Positions 32,373 to 42,662 of a stretch of 64,000 nt of DNA are shown one piece after another. Every line of letters begins with the position of its first letter. The stretch's first letter is position 1. The stretch covers positions 78,682,556 to 78,746,555 of the forward strand of contig CM028380.1 of the NCBI GenBank assembly GCA_013146195.2. Direction: 5' to 3'. The notes below the pieces were generated by a model. It did not search any database. It saw only the letters and a program-made list of their open reading frames with translations, and was not told where the DNA came from. Position numbers and translations under genes: made by a program. This DNA is from Codonopsis lanceolata. Its lineage: Eukaryota; Streptophyta; Magnoliopsida; Asterales; Campanulaceae.

Positions 32373-33660
32373 CTAATTGAGCCATTCTTCTATGAACCGA
32401 GCATTTCCTGACTCAACAATTCTCGTACTATGGTTAGGACGGTAGAACCTATACCCCTTAGACTTTTCAAGATAGCCAATAAAATATCCACTGATTGTCC
32501 TAGCATCAAGTTTCTTTTCATGTGGATTATATACTCTTACTTCCGCTGGATAACCCCAAACATGAAGATGCCTTAAACTGGGTTTCCTACATGTCCATAA
32601 CTCATAAGGTGTTTTAGGGACAGCTTTACTAGGAACCATATTGAGGAGAAATGTAGGGTCTTTAACGCATGCATCCACATTGATAGTGGTAAGGAGAAAT
32701 CATTTAACATACTCCTAACCATATCCATTAATGTACGATTTCGTCTCTCAGCAACACCATTCTGCTGAGGAGTCCCGGGCATTGTATACTGTGCACAAAT
32801 GTCACGACTTTCAATGAACTTTGCAAACGGACCTGGACATTATCCATTTTCAGTAAATTTTCCGTAATACTCACCGCATCTATCTGATCTCACTATTTTC
32901 ACTTTCTTATCTAACTGTCTTTCCATTTCATTTATGAACACCTCAAAAATGTTCATTGAATGAGACTTTTCATGCAATAGATAAACATAACCATAACGTG
33001 AGTAGTCATCAATAAAGGTAATGAAATATTGTTCGTCGCTCCAACTTGGAACATCAAAAGGACCACAAATATCAGTGTGTATCAGCCCTAAGAGCTGAGT
33101 GCTTCTTGTGGCTGACTTCTTTACTGTGGTTTTAGTCTGTTTTCCTTTAATACAGTCCACACATACGTTCCAGTCACTAAAATCCAATTGAGGAAGAATT
33201 TCACTTTTCATCAACCTCAATAATCTTTCTTTGGAAATGTGACCCAATCTTTGATGCCACAAGTAAGATGAACTTTCATTTGGTGTACTACGTTTAATGC
33301 CTACATTACTTTCAACATGAAACAAAGATTCAGTAAAATCGTTGTTGAGATTTACACGATAAAGTGAGTCATACAACTTTCCTGACCCACAAAAACAATT
33401 ATCTATGTACAACAAAAACTGCCCTTACAAATCTCAAACAGATAACCTATTACTTCCAGCTTCCCTACTGAAACAAGATTTCTGGCACATTCAGGTACAT
33501 AGAGACATCTTTCCAAGTTTAAATGACACCTAGTGTCCAAAAGCAACCTATAAGTCCCTATGCCCTTTATCCGTACTTTCATCATGTTTCCCATAAACAA
33601 GTACTGTTCATTTCCGTTTATGAGCTGGATCGTACTAAATCCATGCATAACATGAGACAC
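32373..33660 (-). pseudogene. Copia-3 protease remnant and integrase
   Basis: A protease-end piece (LYVPECARNLVSVGKL) leads to integrase WHQRLGHISKERL, CVDCIKGKQ, IHTDICGPF (first Asp), FIDDYSRYGYVY, IVRSDRCGEYYG (second Asp; the family Gly after SDR is Cys here) and GTPQQNGVAERRNRTLMDMV (Glu). The C-terminal part reads VWGYPAEVRVYNPHEKKL. It is broken near 32840 and 32680. Confidence 0.85.
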
Positions 33661-33687
33661 ATGAGTAGTTGCACCATAATCTAACCA

Positions 33688-34361
33688 TCAAGTATTATTA
33701 GGAACTTCTATAAGATTCGATTCAAAACATACAGAAACATAATATGTACCTTTCTTCTCGAACCATTCCTTTCGTTTGGGACAATTGGCCTTAGCGTGTC
33801 CTTCTTTGTTATAGAAGAAACACCTAACTTTATTTTTCTTGATTTGGCCCTCAGAAACCTTTATTGGGGCCTTATCCACTTTTCTTGTCTTTGTCCCTTT
33901 TACCTGGTTTGAACTTGCTGCTGCTAGCACCATCATAGAATGTGAGGTGGATGGAGTGATCTTTTATTTTCTTTAATCTCCCTTCCTCCTGTACTAACAT
34001 GGCCTTTAACTCTTTAAAGTTCCATTTATCTTTCATGGTGTTGTAATTCACTTGGAACTGACCAAATTCAGCAGAAAGGGAATTCATTATGAACTGTACG
34101 AGAAAGCTATCACTCACATCCATTCCCATAGTCTTCAACTTTGCTGCTAGGTTTGGACATTTCTGTTACATGATCATGAATTGACTTTGACCAATCAAAT
34201 TTCTTTGTAGTCAATTCACCCATGAGATTGCCTACAATGGATTTATCAACAAGATCCGGCTGAGAATAATCTTTAACCTTCAGCATGAACTCTCTAGCAT
34301 CTTCAGTCTTTGGCATCGATGGCTTAATATTTTCAGCCATAGTCATTTTCATAAGGTTCAA
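33688..34361 (-). pseudogene. Copia-3 gag
   Basis: The gag_UBN2-type region (KFDWSKSIHDHVTEMSK, then VQFIMNSLSAEFGQFQVNYN) is spread over two frames. A zinc knuckle CFFYNKEGHAKANC follows, with the first Cys-x2-Cys position changed to C-F-F-Y. Frameshifts at about 34110 and 33900 break it. Confidence 0.85.
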
Positions 34362-35332
34362 ATTCAGCTATTAGACCGCTCCTAAGCCCCATAGATGGAC
34401 TTGTCATCTTCTGAGCTAGTCTCAGTAATGGCTGCGGGCTTTTCATCTGATACTATAGCTATGTCCAGATCCATAACACCCAGAGTAAACTAGATTTGTT
34501 CATACCAATCAGCATAGTTTAGCCCGTTGAACTTAACAACTGAACTTCCTGATGCAAAAAGACTTAATGAGGCTGCAAAACATTTATACATGCTCAACTA
34601 TTAGCGCTTTGAGTTAACTTTAATAAATTCAGAAACGGTCATGAACTTTAAGCATGTATTTAAGTTCACCTTTGGGTAAGCCTTAAACACATAAACAATT
34701 TAATCGATGTCATACGATAGAAACTTTAATGGACAATCATAACATATAATAGTCAAATAAGTTATCTATCTTTGGATATACATATCTTATTTAACCAAGG
34801 TATAATGATTAGTCTCTTTAACGATATAGACTAGTTGCAATGATCCGTCTTTGGACGACCTTCTAGCAATTAGTCTATATACTCAATTGTTCAATCAACT
34901 TTTCTTGTCATTTTTAGAGGCATCTCTGTACTCATGAACAACTAACATAAAATTAATTTAATGTGTTAGACATTTCATTTAGCCAGGCCACTTTGGTGAC
35001 TAACAAGCTATTAATGTCTTAACAATAAATTATACTTTTATATTCCAAGCCTTTAACAGAATATAAAATTTTCATTTGGAAAACAAAAACATAATATCCA
35101 ATTTGTTCTGTAAATTTTCGATAAAGCTTGAAATTCAACATAACCGGTGTTAAACACCTAATTAATTTTGCGCAAAAACTTTACTGTATAAAAACTTTAA
35201 TTTCGCCCTTAAACAATATAAGAGCAACAAATATTACATGTACAATTACCGTACAAACTTTATAGTTGAAAAAATATAATAGACACGTTAATCGGAGAAA
35301 TTATGAGTTCGCAATCAAGCTCTAATGCCACA
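34362..35332. other. Copia-3 leader between gag and 5' LTR
   Basis: Non-coding, AT-rich leader of the element, with no extra gene seen. The primer-binding site lies at its right edge, about 35319-35330. Confidence 0.6.
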
Positions 35333-35976
35333 TGTTAAACTTTTATACATGCATGAGTTTCAAATATAAATCATTTTCTAGAAACTCATGATACTTTAAT
35401 AAACCTAAAATTTTGGAACACATAATTCTCACAAATTAATATACATATACGTGTAATGGAAACTAACATGGATCCATGATATCAACTTACAACTGTTATG
35501 AAAAATTGAATTTTCAACCTTACATTTTTCTTTAATTCCTCCTGTGAGGAGAGTTTCCTTTAATTTCCCTCTTACTTTCTTTTTCCTTTATGAAGACACT
35601 TTTTTTAGTCTTCCTCTCAATATCCTTACGGTACTTCCAGACATACCACATATATATTGAGAGAAATTGGTTTGTTAATTCATTTAGAAGGAAACCAAAA
35701 CAAACCGACCTTCTTTGGTCTAGCCTTCAAGCCACGACCACAAAGTGATGATGACATATTGATAAACATCATTGATTATTTTAAAGGGAATATATATACA
35801 TATGTACATAATTCTATGTACAATTATTTAAGGTACAGGAAGAAGGAGTACTACTTTAAAACTCCCAAGTTTTAACATACTTTTATTCTCACTTAACGAT
35901 TAAAGTGAGACACTTTATATGTTAAAACTTTATTTATCATTAATTCATATAGTTACATTACGGAATAAATCAAACA
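35333..35976 (-). repeat. Copia-3 5' LTR (644 bp)
   Basis: It matches 29468-30164 along its length with scattered substitutions and small indels. Confidence 0.9.
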
Positions 35977-36719
35977 CGTACGGTTGTCAAGTTTCCCTGA
36001 TCTATATATATCCACTTGACGGCAACATCTTTCAGTAAAGTGTTTTGGGTTTTGATTGAAGAAGGTAAATGGAAGATCTAATCAAGAAGTCTAAAGCTAT
36101 TGGCTGCAATCTTTTCCTGTTATATCTTTTCATCTAACTTAACCAAAACTGGAACAGAAGGTGGTTACCCTTGCACCATCACAACTCAAGCCTGATGTTG
36201 GAAATGGCAAGTCACCCCTTAAAGTTTAATCACCTTAAATGCTTATTTAATTCCCCTTCTTCACTACCAGAAATTGGACTGTGAGTTTGATTCTGTCAAA
36301 GAAGGAAAGGATGGTCATCTAGTCCCAGTTAGTTAACATGGGTGGCGATCACATGTACATGAAGGTAGGTGGAACATGATCTAATAAACGTCGTTATATC
36401 TTTGTTAATTGTTATGTATTTACTCTTGAAACATGGTCCCAGCTAGATATTTGACTCTGCGTGTTCACCACTTGGTGATTGGACCATCTTTCAATAATCT
36501 ATTCTTATTTGGAGCATTCAGAAACAAGTTTTCATTTTGGTATGAAAACCCAATCCAAATCCAGAGAGGTTCTGGAAGAATTTGAAGAGCTATGCCACAA
36601 TGTTTGATAATCAACAGATCAATGCTGTGTTGGTAAGAAAGCAAAAGATGGAGCAACCCCTACAAATGCAAAACATGAAATCAGGATGATGAAAGAAGAA
36701 CATATATATATATATATAT
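35977..36719. other. Possible decayed host gene, not recognised
   Basis: A TATA-like CTATATATATCC near 36001 is followed about 65 bp later by ATG and 21 open codons (MEDLIKKSKAIGC...). Further short coding-like pieces occur near 36270-36340 (KLDCEFDSVKEGKDG) and 36540-36610 (REVLEEFEELCHN), each beside ag/gt-like borders. I could not place these in a family or join them into one frame. They may be exons of a dead gene or chance. Confidence 0.25.
36701..36719. repeat. (AT)n run at the left border of MULE-3
   Basis: A short perfect AT run. A similar run lies at the right border of the neighbouring MULE-4 (41278-41291). Confidence 0.9.
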
Positions 36720-36818
36720 GGGACGTGCTATATGTAGGAAATAATAAAGTTTATTAATAATTGTATAGTTTTTTCATTGATTTGGTGAACATATATATAA
36801 GATTACAATACTTGCTAC

Positions 36819-37173
36819 TGGTCTGGTAATTACAACACAAAACCCGTTTACCCACCAAACCCGACTTGAAAATTATCCGACCCAACTCGACATGTTAATT
36901 TTTTGGGGTCGAAAAGGGTTACCCATTTTGACCCAAAAAAAAATAACTGGTCGATTTGGATCAAGTTAAAGCAGGTCGAACCCGTTACCCATTTCAACCT
37001 TTTTTTTTTTTTTTTTTTTTTGCTATATAAATGTAAGGTTTTTTTATGGAAAATGCGGGTTAAAACGGGCCCGTTCTGACCCGACTCATTTTGTTTATTT
37101 TTGGGTTATAGCGGGTCACGACTCGTTTTGACTCAACTCATACCCTACCCAACCCACCCAATCGCCAGCCCTA
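36819..37173. mobile_element. hAT-type MITE inside the left LTR
   Basis: The 8-bp target duplication CTTGCTAC occurs at 36811-36818 and 37174-37181. The ends are diverged inverted repeats (TGGTCTGGTAATT and AATCGCCAGCCCTA). The 355-bp body is rich in GACCCG/CGGGTC words. An 8-bp duplication is the hAT hallmark. Confidence 0.85.
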
Positions 37174-37373
37174 CTTGCTACACAAGTTTATCATAGAGAG
37201 TCCAAATACAATAAGGATTAGAAGATCTAAATACAAGTAAATAAGGAATAAGATATTTACACATAAATATAAATATATTATTCTCTTATATGCCCCCGCA
37301 AGATGGATCTCTGTTAGGAGAGAGACCAATCTTGAGAAGAAGATATTGAAAGCGTGCGCGAGCGAGCTGTTAG

Positions 37374-38090
37374 GGCTGTTTGATTTGGCTTATCTGGAAA
37401 TGCTTATGACTTATGACTTACCATAAATTGTTTTTGAAGCGTTTGATTTCGCTTATGGTAAGATAACTCATAAGTCATGTACAAGTCACTTAAAGCACAT
37501 GTATGGTCATAAGTTGTAAGCACTAAGCTTAGTGCTTAATTCTACTTTTCAAAAACATGTGAATTCTCTTCTTTATTAAAATTTTATATATTCCAATATT
37601 ACTCTTCTTAATAATAGTAATAAAAACAAAAAGTAATAATAATAATAATAATAACTAATATTATAATAAATAATAATAATAAAAGAAATTATAATAATAT
37701 TAATAAATAATAATATGTATAATGATAATAGTTATAATAATAATAAAAATAATAAATATAGTATTAATAATGATAAATATTATTATTATTATTATTATTA
37801 TTAATGCTAATAATAATAATAATACTAAAAAGTAATATTAATAATAATATAGTAAAAATAATCGTAATAATAATAAGTAATAATAATAATAAATTAATAT
37901 TGATATCAATATTATAATAATAAAAGATAATATTCATAATAATAAAATCAATGATAATAATAAGTAAATAATAATAATAATATAATAATAATAATAAAAT
38001 CATCAGTCATAAGTCATAAGCAATAAGTCATCGGTCATAAGTAATAAGTCATCAACACATATCAATAAGCTAAATCAAACAGGCCCTAAT
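37374..38090. mobile_element. MITE-like element with an AAT-rich core
   Basis: The inverted ends are AGGGCTGTTTGATTTGGCTT and ATAAGCTAAATCAAACAGGC. Next to each end are CATAAGTCAT/ATGACTTATG words. The borders (TTA and TAA) do not settle the superfamily; PIF/Harbinger or hAT are possible. Confidence 0.65.
37618..38000. repeat. Imperfect (AAT)n low-complexity stretch
   Basis: About 380 bp almost only of A and T, dominated by AAT/ATA trinucleotides. The open frame through it (Leu/Ile/Tyr/Asn runs) is an artefact. Confidence 0.95.
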
Positions 38091-38097
38091 TAAGGGA

Positions 38098-38602
38098 GTG
38101 CGACGGCGAGCTTCTCTTCCAAGGAGGGCAAGCTTGGTTTGCCGAAGAAACATGATTTTCTCAAGGAGCGAGCTGTTATGGAGGGCAACGGCAAGATTGT
38201 CTTCCTAAGAGGACGAGCTTGGTTTGCCGAGGAATCCTGATTTGCTCGAGGAGCGAGCTGTTTGAGGGAGGGCGTCGGCGAGCTTGTCTTCTAAGGATGG
38301 CAAGCTTGGTTTGCTGAGGAAACATGATTTGCTCGAGGAGCGAGCTGTTGAGGGAGGGCGACGGTGAGCTTGTCTTCCTAGGAGGACTAGCTTGGTTTGC
38401 TGAGGAATCCTAATTTGCTCGAGGAACGAGCTGTTTGAGAGAAGGTATCGGTAAGCTTGTCTTCCGAGGAGGGTGAGCTTGGTTTGCCGAGGAATCCTGA
38501 TTTGCTCGAGGAGCGAACTGTTGAGGGAGGGCGTCGACGAGCTGGTTAGAGCTGGGTTTACCGAGGAGTCCTTGAGTTGTTCGAGAAGCGAGCAGGTTAG
38601 GA
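38098..38602. repeat. 86-87 bp minisatellite, about six units
   Basis: The block AGCTTGGTTTGC recurs at 38131, 38216, 38303, 38389 and 38476, a period of 85-87 bp. Each unit also holds GCTCGAGGAGCGAGCTGTT. The minus-strand reading frame stays open for 161 codons (38205-38690) with a 29-residue repeat containing SLLEQIRIPRQTKL. A period near a multiple of three can keep a frame open without selection, so coding is not claimed. Confidence 0.9.
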
Positions 38603-38959
38603 AGGGCATCGGCCAGGATAAGCGTAACGAGGGGTGTGGGGAGGAGGCCGAGAAAGGCGCCAAATCAGCAGTTTGTCGTGTCGAATCCAAGGGATATAGG
38701 CTTGGTTGGGTGCGGTGGTGGTGGGGTTGTAGAAGTTTTGGTGGTGTAGAATTTTAGAGAAGGAGGTGACAATGGGGTTTTGAACGGTGAGTGTGTTGTT
38801 GCCGGTAGCCATGGAGGTGGAAGTTTGGTTGGCGGTGGCTGTGATGGGAGGAATGTTTAATTCGACAGAAGTTAGGTTGGCGATGGCTGTGGTGGGAGGA
38901 AGTTTTAGGGTTGCAGAAGTTTGGTGGTTTTAGGTTTTACGAGTGAGGCTCTGATACCA

Positions 38960-39102
38960 TGTAGGAAATAATAAAATTTATTAATAATAGCATAACCTTT
39001 ACACAAAAATATAAATATAAGAGAATATTATATTTATATTTTATATTCACCATATCAATGGAAAGGCTATGTCATTATTAATAAACTTTATTATTTCCTA
39101 CA
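38960..39102. repeat. Right LTR of the small element, a near-perfect palindrome
   Basis: It starts TGTAGGAAATAATAAAATTT and ends AAACTTTATTATTTCCTACA; the two halves are inverted copies of each other over about 40 bp, and the centre (ATAAGAGAATATTATATTTA) is also inverted. The left copy has the same head but a different, longer body. Confidence 0.8.
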
Positions 39103-39450
39103 CTATATAGCCCCCCATTTGCTATAAGCTGACCCTCCAAAATTTTCTAAAATTGTAAACTCCATATTTTGCCCTTTCAATTAACCTTCCCCAACTAATC
39201 ATACCTCATCCCCTTCTCCTCTCTTTCTACTCCAACAATGCATCGGTCGTTCCCTCCTCCCTCCCCCAACTACATGCCTCCCTGTTTTTCCTCTCCCTCA
39301 TTTCTCTCTCCATCCCTCCCCCTCTTCTTTTTCCGTCCTCCCTCTAATGCGATACGTCCCCCTCTCTCATCACTCCTCCCTTCTTCATTTATTTTTTCCC
39401 AATCTTCCGCACAATTACATTGGTAAAATAACAACAAAAAAATTGATTTC

Positions 39451-39602
39451 GAATGTTCGGACCTGGTTAATGGCCAGAACAACAACGTTCAGCCAAGGGT
39501 GGCCGAACAGTAAAACTTTAAAAAAAAATTAAACTTAGCATTGTTCGGCATGCTCTAGCCGAACAACACATTGTTATTCGGTGAACCAGGTCCGAACATT
39601 CG
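39451..39602. repeat. CCGAACA/TGTTCGG hairpin inside MULE-3
   Basis: A perfect 18-bp inverted repeat (GAATGTTCGGACCTGGTT at 39451-39468 and its complement at 39584-39601) encloses further GTTCGGCATGCTCTAGCCGAAC and GGCCGAACAG motifs. These are the same heptamers as in MULE-2. Confidence 0.9.
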
Positions 39603-39899
39603 AAATAAAAAAATTGTTCTAAATGAAGAGAGAAAGGAAGGAGATGATTGAGAGGAAAAGAGAGGGAATGATGGGAAGGAAAGGAGAAGGGCGAGAGCAG
39701 AGGAGGGAGGGAGGGAGAAAACAGGGAGGTAGGGAGGAGGGAGAGGGAATGGCTAGTGCACCTTGGGAGAAGAAAGGGATGAGAATAGGAGGGGGTATAA
39801 TTAGTTGGGGAGGGAAGGTTAATTGAAAGGGTAAAATAGGGAGTTGACAATTTTGCGGGGGTCAGCTTATAGCAAATTGGGGGCTATATAGTGCATCCC

Positions 39900-41277
39900 G
39901 GGAAAATCGCAGCATTGGTCCATCGATTATAGGTTGGTCATAGTAATAGTCCCTTAACATTTTTTTTGTCAAATTTGGGTCCTACGAGTATTAATTTTTT
40001 AGGTACTCCTTTTACATAGATTCCCAAAAAAATCTGCTGGGATTCCAAAAAATTGGGGAAGAAGCCCTTATGGTTATTTTTAAACTTTAGGGATTATATT
40101 GTAAATTTTGATATAAGTTAAGTTTGAAAAAAAAAATTTAGTCCTTACTAAATGCACATGGGCAACTTAACTGCATTTCTCTAATAACATCTATCAAAAG
40201 TAAATAAAAAATAAAAAATAAAAATCTATCAAAAGTACCACCGCTATAAAAAAAAAACAATTAATACTCGTAGGACCCAAATTTGACAAAAAATTGTTAA
40301 GGGACTATTACTGTGACCGCTCTATAGTTGAGGGACAAGGCCAGCCCTATCATAAGGAGAGCAAGGCCATGGCCTTGGGCCCCTAAAAATACATAATTTT
40401 TTGGGCCCCCAAATCTTACAAAAACCCTACACATTATTAAAAAAATAAAATAAATGCCCAATTCTAATTTTTTTTTAAAAAAAAAACTTAAGGTCCGTTT
40501 GTTTCATGGAAAATGATTTTTGGAAAACGTTTTCCTCATTTTCTAGTATTTGGTAACCAAAGGAAAATGTAGTCAACATAAAAGCTTTTCCAAGTCAATG
40601 GAAAATGAAGTCTTCTTTTCAGGAAAATGACTTACGGATTCATTTTTCAAATGTTCGAGTATCCCTTCGCTCTCTTCCATAAATACACATATTTACAAAC
40701 ACACAATATTTTACTCAACAAATACATTGTTTAGAAATATAATTAGAGTTTGTGCACATTATTTATAAATTATAATTTAAATAAATACTCATTACGTCAT
40801 AAAATTAGTATCCACTATATTATTTAGGGATGTCCCAAATATTATCATTTTTCTTTTTTAAAACTTTTTTGCATTATTACCAAATTTTTTTGTTTGTATT
40901 TGTGACTTTGAAAAAAATAGACCTTATTAATTTGACATCAATAATGATAAATTAAGGATTACTAAAGGAAAATTACTGAAAGTTAAACATTATTTTATGT
41001 TCAATATGGACATTAATATTAGAATTTACTTTTTGTATTTATTCATATATTGTTTTCCGTGTGTTTGCCAAACATCCCGAAAATATTTTTCGACATATTT
41101 TCAAAAGATTTACCAATAGAAAAAAATAGCATACATAACATTTGTTTCTTTAATATTTCAAAAAAATGGAAAAAAAAACATTTATGCTACAAAGGAAGGG
41201 CCCGTTCGACGTAATTGTCCTTGGGCCCCCGATTTTACGGGACCGGCCCTGTTGAGGGACCAACGCTGCAATTTGTC
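39900..41277. mobile_element. MULE-4: non-autonomous MULE-like element
   Basis: Diverged inverted ends: left GGGAAAATCGCAGCATTGGT, right ACCAACGCTGCAATTTGTC. Long subterminal arms (AATAGTCCCTTAAC...GTTAAGGGACTATT) resemble those of the Pack-MULE at 9616, so the two are related. Without its nested insertion it is about 460 bp. No coding capacity. Confidence 0.7.
40337..41250. mobile_element. 914-bp DNA transposon nested in MULE-4
   Basis: Flanked by a 10-bp direct repeat, GTTGAGGGAC, at 40327-40336 and 41251-41260. Ends are AAGGCCAGCCC and GGACCGGCCCTG, an imperfect inverted pair, with GCCTTGGGCCCC and TTGGGCCCCCGA just inside. A further block starting GTCCGTTTGTTTCATGG (40493) looks like another MITE inside it. 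The 10-bp duplication points to a Mutator-like origin. Confidence 0.75.
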
Positions 41278-41749
41278 ATATATATATATATACAAATTTA
41301 AAGGCTTCTTCTTCTGTTGTCATATCAATCAAGGCTTCTTCGTCCAAGGAAAAACCTAGGCGTTTATGTGGTCTGCAAGATCTGAACTCACCAGAATGTT
41401 GGCAATCACATACTCCCTCCGTTCCGGTCAAATAATCTATCGTGCTATTTCGAAATGTTTCATTTTAAGTGTCAAATTCAAAAAATATGCTTTCAATATC
41501 TATAACATTTCATCTTTAATGTGTTTGTGCTTATAACCAACTCCTATGACATTAATATATTATTTTAATAATTAAACTATTTAAATGAGGACTCTTTAAG
41601 TAAATGAGATGAAATTTATATTATTCCCTCCCCTCCAATCCCACCGAATGAAAAAGTCAAATAATAAAATATCTATTAATAACAATAAAACATTGATCAT
41701 AGTCTACTGTCATAATATTTTAGCATAACTGTTGTGCTTTTAGAGCATA
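41278..41749. other. Flank between MULE-4 and the Helitron, with a MITE fragment
   Basis: A Stowaway-type end CTCCCTCCGTTCC starts at 41413 after TA. Its body resembles the MITE at 24728 (TATAACATTTCATCTTTA, GAGGACTCTTTAAGT), but the right terminal repeat is lost near 41620. Nothing else was recognised. Confidence 0.55.
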
Positions 41750-41781
41750 CTAGTATAATACCCGTGCGATGCACGGGGAAG
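41750..41781 (-). other. Helitron 3' terminal hairpin and CTAG end
   Basis: Read on the minus strand: CCCCGTGCATCGCACGGG, TATTATA, CTAG. The stem CCCGTGC/GCACGGG with a short loop is a typical replication-termination hairpin for rolling-circle Helitrons. Confidence 0.9.
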
Positions 41782-41867
41782 AATTTAATTTAGAAAAAAA
41801 TAATAAATAAATAATTAATTAAGGAGTAATTTCGAGACATGGAATAACATATATGATTAGGGGAGTA

Positions 41868-42440
41868 ATTTAGAGACATGGAGTAACACATATGATTAGG
41901 GGAGATGAATCAGTCAAGTCGACGCTTGATATGCACAAGCAAGTAAATTACACAAACTCCAAACACAATAGTTTTGCTTACAAATGGAATGTGAGCTCTT
42001 GTTCAATTATTAATATTAATAATTTAATTAAAAATATTTTTTAAAAACATACGTCAAATCAATCTATATGAAAATTTTAAGACATGGAGTAACATATATG
42101 ATTAGGGAGTAATTTGGAGACATGGAGTAACATATATGATTAGGGGAGATGAATCAGTCAAGTCAGACGTTTGATAGTGTACTGACCAAGCAAGTAAATT
42201 ACACAAACTACAAACACAATAGTTTTGCTTACAAATGGAATGTGAGCTCTTGTTCAATTATTAATATTAATAATTTAATTAAATATATTTTTTAAAAACA
42301 TACGTCAAATCAATCTATATGAAAATTTTAAGACATGGAGTAACATATATGATTAGGGAGTAATTTGGAGACATAGAGTAACATATATGATTAGGAAGGA
42401 GTCAGGTCGGACGTTTGATAGTCTAATCATGACAAATGAC
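41868..42440. repeat. About 242-bp tandem repeat in the Helitron 3' tail
   Basis: The block ATATGATTAGGGGAGATGAA recurs at about 41889 and 42131, with a partial third copy near 42377. Each full unit contains CACAATAGTTTTGCTTACAA followed by ATGGAATGTGAGCTCTTGTT. That piece matches the helicase coding strand at 43669-43715 (with CCTCC for CTTAC), so the unit includes a copied helicase fragment. Confidence 0.85.
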
Positions 42441-42662
42441 TTCATAAAATGGGCATGTAGTAATATACTGACCAAGATAGTAAATTATACGGGGAATAAT
42501 TTAATTTGGAAAAAAAAATAAAATAAATAATTTTTATTCTAATAAATTAAACAAACTTGATACAAAATTTAAGGTGCAATCAAATAAAGAAGCAAGGAAA
42601 TACAGAAAAATATTAAGCAAAATAAAACAACCGATGAAAATTTATTTAAATAACAACATTTA

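Larger units (their letters stand above)
29468..35976 (-). mobile_element. Copia-3: full-length but decayed Ty1/copia element
   Basis: LTRs lie at 29468-30164 and 35333-35976. On the element strand they begin TGTTGGATTTATTCCG (3' LTR copy) and end TTTAACA. A purine tract (GGGCCAAGTGGGAGAA) abuts the 3' LTR. A degenerate initiator-Met primer site (TGGCATTAGAGC, two changes from the usual TGGTATCAGAGC) sits two bases inside the 5' LTR. Gag, integrase, RT and RNase H are all recognisable but frameshifted. No target duplication was seen (CAATT versus CGTAC). The LTRs differ at many sites, so it is older than Copia-1. Confidence 0.9.
36733..39102 (-). mobile_element. Small non-autonomous LTR element inserted in MULE-3
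   Basis: An exact 5-bp target duplication, CTATA, lies at 36728-36732 and 39103-39107. Both ends carry TGTAGGAAATAATAAA. A primer-binding site TGGTATCAGAGCC (minus strand, 38947-38959) abuts the right LTR, and a purine tract (TTGCGGGGGC) abuts the left LTR near 37295. No gag or pol is present. The interior holds a MITE-like block, an AAT-rich stretch and an 86-bp minisatellite. It fits a TRIM/LARD-type passenger moved by another element's proteins. Confidence 0.75.
36720..39899. mobile_element. MULE-3: non-autonomous MULE-like element, split by an LTR element
   Basis: The right end reads GGGGGCTATATAGTGCATCCC. The left end is split: GGGACGTGCTATA at 36720-36732 and TAGCCCCCCATTTGCTATAA from 39108. 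Joined in order, they mirror the right end over more than 100 bp, including the CTATAAGCTGACCC block. The 0.8 kb interior has C-rich then G-rich arms and a hairpin of CCGAACA/TGTTCGG type. No coding capacity. The target duplication is unclear because the left flank is an AT microsatellite. Confidence 0.75.

Noticed and set aside
37764..38003. 79-codon Leu/Ile/Tyr frame
   Set aside because: It is a product of the AAT-rich stretch.
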